Position numbers and translations under genes: made by a program. The notes under the pieces were generated by a model. It had not been told where the DNA came from, did not search any database, and was given only the letters and a program-made list of their open reading frames with translations. From Acidobacteriota bacterium (GTDB lineage: Bacteria; Acidobacteriota; Terriglobia; Versatilivoradales; Versatilivoraceae), in assembly GCA_026706225.1 (NCBI GenBank), contig JAPOZE010000345.1:1-7235 (forward strand): 7,235 nt of DNA, read 5' to 3'. The number at the start of each line of letters is the position of its first letter. The stretch's first letter is position 1. Below are positions 5,045 through 7,235 of the stretch, piece by piece.

Positions 5045-6517
5045 ATGGCAATGAAGCCACTTTCCCTTCTGCTTCTCGCCACCCTTCTTCCGGTGACCGG
5101 GTGCTACCGCTCGGGCGCCCCTCCCCGGCGCCAGCCCAGAGTGCAGGTTCCGGCAGTCTGGAACTCGGGGAAGGCGGCAGAGAGAACGGTCGACGTCCAT
5201 TGGTGGAAACAGTTCGGAGACCCCCAACTGGATGCCTTGATCGAGGAGGCCCTGAGCAAGAATCACCAGCTCCATGCTGCCGCCCACCGGTTGGAGGCGG
5301 CACTCAACCAGGCCCAAATCGCCGGCGCCGATCTGGTGCCCTCCATGGGGTTTGCCCTGAACAGCAGCCGCCAGCGGCAGAACTTCATCGGCTTGCCCCT
5401 TCCCGGATTTGCCGGCCGGGTGCCGCGAGCCACCTACACCCTCATGGGAGTCGGTCTCGACATAAGCTGGGAGGCGGACCTTTGGGGAAGAATCCGCAGC
5501 GGCCAGGTTCAGGCCGGCGCTCTGGCCTCCGCACGGTCGGCGGACCTTGCGGCGGCCAGGCATTCCCTGGCGGCCCAGACGGCCAAGGCCTGGTTCGCCT
5601 CCGCTGCGGCACACCTTCAACTGGGCCTGGCTCGCGAGATGGTGGCCAGCTACCGGACAACCTCCCAGTGGGTCCGAAAGCGCTTCGAGGGGGGGTTCCA
5701 AACGGCCTTGGAATTACGCATGGCCCTGGCAGACTTGTCCGAGGCCGAATCGCTGGTTCCTCTCCGCCGCGAGCAATTGGACCGGGGAATCCTGCAGATC
5801 GAACTCCTGGCCGGGCGCTATCCCGGCGGGGACTTGAAGGTTCGAGACAGTCTCCCCGCGGTTTCCTCCGAAGTGCCTGCCGGTCTTCCCTCCGAGCTCC
5901 TCAGCCGACGGCCCGATCTCATCGCGGCCCAGCGGCGCTTGCTGGCCTCCGATGCAGGCATCGTCCAGTCTCAAGCGGCCCTTCATCCTCGATTGAGTCT
6001 CACGACCGGCGGTGGAACGGCCACCGATTCATTGCTGAGCCTGTTGAACGGGAACTACGCCGTCTGGAGCCTGCTGGGCAACCTGGTTCAGCCGATCTTC
6101 CAGGGGGGCCGTTTGCGACGCCAGGTCGACATCGCCCGCAGCCGCTCCGAGGAGGCCCTGGAGATCTATACCGACGCCGTCCTGCAGGCCTTCGGGGAGG
6201 TGGAGACAGCACTCACGGTGGAGGGTTTCCTGCGTGACCGGCTGGGTGAGCTGGAAGAATCGGCTGCCGAGGCCCGAGCGGCTCGGAAACAGGCCCGGCT
6301 TCGCTATCGCCACGGTCAGGGCAGCCTGCTGACGGTATTGGAAACCGAGCGGCGGATCCTCGGCATGAAGAGCCGGATCCTGGCCCTCCGGCATCTCCTG
6401 CTGGATAATCGGATCGATCTCCACCTGGCGCTGGGAGGCGGCTTTGACCCCAACGCCCCACCGGGCTCGCCGGGAGCCCTCATCCCGGTGATGGTTCAGG
6501 GAGAGCAAGGCAATTGA
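5045..6517 (+). CDS. RND efflux system outer-membrane lipoprotein, NodT/OprM type
   Basis: This 490-residue protein is a TolC-like outer-membrane channel of tripartite efflux pumps; three copies form a barrel plus periplasmic tunnel that docks to an adaptor and an RND pump. A lipoprotein signal peptide (MAMKPLSLLLLATLLPVTGC) ends in the lipobox VTGC with the acylated Cys at 20. Then come WWKQFGDPQLDALIEEAL (about 53-70), the usual start of the first OEP repeat, SWEADLWGRIRSG (about 140-152), the repeat-linking SELLSRRPDLIAAQRRLLASDA (about 283-304), PRLSLTTGGG and NLVQPIFQGGRL (about 347-358), and long Ala/Glu/Arg-rich helices. Length fits the family. ATG 5045 has GGGA six bases upstream; an ATG at 5051 is also possible. 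Three dyads precede the gene. No adaptor gene is adjacent, and only an RND scrap follows. Substrates are unknown. Confidence 0.93.
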   Translation: MAMKPLSLLLLATLLPVTGCYRSGAPPRRQPRVQVPAVWNSGKAAERTVDVHWWKQFGDPQLDALIEEALSKNHQLHAAAHRLEAALNQAQIAGADLVPSMGFALNSSRQRQNFIGLPLPGFAGRVPRATYTLMGVGLDISWEADLWGRIRSGQVQAGALASARSADLAAARHSLAAQTAKAWFASAAAHLQLGLAREMVASYRTTSQWVRKRFEGGFQTALELRMALADLSEAESLVPLRREQLDRGILQIELLAGRYPGGDLKVRDSLPAVSSEVPAGLPSELLSRRPDLIAAQRRLLASDAGIVQSQAALHPRLSLTTGGGTATDSLLSLLNGNYAVWSLLGNLVQPIFQGGRLRRQVDIARSRSEEALEIYTDAVLQAFGEVETALTVEGFLRDRLGELEESAAEARAARKQARLRYRHGQGSLLTVLETERRILGMKSRILALRHLLLDNRIDLHLALGGGFDPNAPPGSPGALIPVMVQGEQGN

Positions 6518-6655
6518 TCCGGCTGCGAACAGCAGCAGTTGGAGTCGCTGGATGCTCTCTATCGCGGTTTCGTCCTCGCCGTGCTCGCGATTTTCGCACT
6601 GCTGGCTGTCGATCTGCGCGCCAACTCAGGCCGCGGGGCAGCGACGGCCAAGTGA
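6518..6655 (+). pseudogene. Fragment of an RND (HAE-type) efflux pump permease
   Basis: Directly after the stop of the outer-membrane lipoprotein, and in the same reading frame, the translation gives SGCEQQQLESLDALYRGF, followed by VLAVLAIFALLAVDLRAN and then a short tail to TGA at 6653. This resembles the conserved helix of AcrB/HAE-type RND pumps around EQQ..ESL..L.RGF.LALL.IYALLAIP.RSY in the C-terminal half of those roughly 1,000-residue proteins. The match stops where the family would read RSY.QPL, so only about 35 residues survive. There is no start codon or ribosome site. It is most likely what remains of a deleted pump gene that once sat beside the outer-membrane component. The family call rests on motif memory rather than an alignment. 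Confidence 0.65.
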
Positions 6656-6768
6656 CTGCATGCGACCTCCGTCTCGGCGGCATCCCCGCGAGACCAATTC
6701 CACGACCATTGCTGCAGGCTCACCGATCCTCGTTCCAGGGTGCGAAATGACGCTTCCAGCCTCGCCCC

Positions 6769-7235
6769 TCAGCGCTCAACGTGCAAGGAGTTGACCGTTT
6801 GCGGCGGCGCGGCGCCGGGCAGGCCGCGGGCGACGGCCTTGAAGAGGAACTTCAGGGCGGAATCCGACCGGGCCAGGACGCTGGTCAGGAGAATGAGCGC
6901 GGCGACACTCCACCACGACAGTCTTATGTTCCGGCCGTTCCTGAACGAGGGCGTCCTGTGGAGGCGGCGCAGCGCGAGCACGGACAAGCCCAGGCTCCAT
7001 AGCAGATATCGGCGCAGGCCGGTTTCATGGGCAGGGATGAGCAGTACGTACCGCAATCCATCCCGGAGCTGGCGCCCGGTGATGGCCACCAGCCTGACGA
7101 TTCCGTCAAGAAACCCCGGATCCGACTCGCCGGGGGACAGCCGGTCCAACTCATAGCCCGACTCCCTGAACACGTCTCTGGGGAGCCAGCACACGCCGCG
7201 CCGCTTGTCCTCCCACAGGTCCTTGAGAATGTTGG
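6769..7235 (-). CDS. Second squalene synthase paralogue, C-terminal part (runs off the window)
   Basis: The minus-strand frame is open from the window edge to TGA at 6771-6769 and covers about the last 154 residues. It enters at the second Mg-diphosphate motif, NILKDLWEDKRRGVCWLPRD, matching the complete gene from its residue 205 onward without gaps up to the shared GLP near the end. Roughly half the residues are identical by eye, and it then has a longer tail (GAAPPQTVNSLHVER). Shared landmarks are LSPG..DPGF, ETG.RR..LW and LLTSVLARS. With both Asp and Glu residues of DLWED present, this end gives no sign of decay. The N-terminal half, with the first motif, is outside the window, so activity and exact substrate (squalene or another head-to-head product) stay open. 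It converges with the efflux lipoprotein gene. Confidence 0.87.
   Translation of the reverse strand, partial: NILKDLWEDKRRGVCWLPRDVFRESGYELDRLSPGESDPGFLDGIVRLVAITGRQLRDGLRYVLLIPAHETGLRRYLLWSLGLSVLALRRLHRTPSFRNGRNIRLSWWSVAALILLTSVLARSDSALKFLFKAVARGLPGAAPPQTVNSLHVER

Noticed and set aside
3976..5082. Long minus-strand open frame (368 codons) opposite the squalene synthase 3' half and the following gap
   Set aside because: It is antisense to a clearly recognised enzyme, has Arg/Gly/Pro-rich low-quality composition and no family motif; long shadow frames are expected in GC-rich coding DNA.
4921..6237. 438-codon plus-strand frame overlapping the efflux lipoprotein gene
   Set aside because: Its product is Gly/Arg/Pro-rich without domains, and the overlapping frame at 5045 has a lipobox and full OEP features.

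Overview
This is a GC-rich stretch from a Gram-negative bacterium. An outer-membrane efflux lipoprotein implies an outer membrane, and squalene-synthase-type genes imply triterpenoid (hopanoid, sterol or carotenoid-like) metabolism. I cannot fix the phylum from sequence alone. The mix of a YbdK-type ligase, squalene synthase paralogues and a HAE-type RND fragment would fit Acidobacteriota or a deep proteobacterial lineage, but that is a guess.

Layout. Positions 1-360 are visibly less GC-rich than the rest. They hold the 5' end of an unrecognised minus-strand gene (1-100), diverging from a 63-residue two-helix membrane protein (164-355); both have good Shine-Dalgarno sequences. Positions 520-3328 are a minus-strand block: a classical SDR oxidoreductase, a SRPBCC/START-like protein whose start overlaps the SDR stop (ATGA), then, after about 185 nt, a YbdK-type carboxylate-amine ligase. 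From the SDR outward to the right, a 266-nt divergent intergenic region with a possible bidirectional promoter leads to a complete squalene synthase on the plus strand (3595-4641).

The 403-nt gap 4642-5044 has no intact gene. It contains the decayed 3' end of another squalene synthase copy (about 4754-4894) and three closely spaced dyad symmetries (4953-5025). A complete NodT-type RND outer-membrane lipoprotein follows (5045-6517). Directly behind its stop, in the same frame, is a short fragment of an RND inner-membrane permease (6518-6655). I see nothing convincing in 6656-6768. The window ends inside a second squalene synthase paralogue on the minus strand (6769-7235, continuing past the edge).

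How the genes may fit together. Squalene synthase condenses two farnesyl diphosphates to squalene. The divergently placed SDR and its coupled SRPBCC partner could oxidise and bind a lipid or isoprenoid, but this link rests on position only. The efflux lipoprotein would need a periplasmic adaptor and an RND pump from elsewhere. The two gene scraps, of a third squalene synthase copy and an RND pump, show that the segment from about 4.7 to 7.2 kb has been rearranged by duplication and deletion. I find no CRISPR array, no RNA gene and no transposase.
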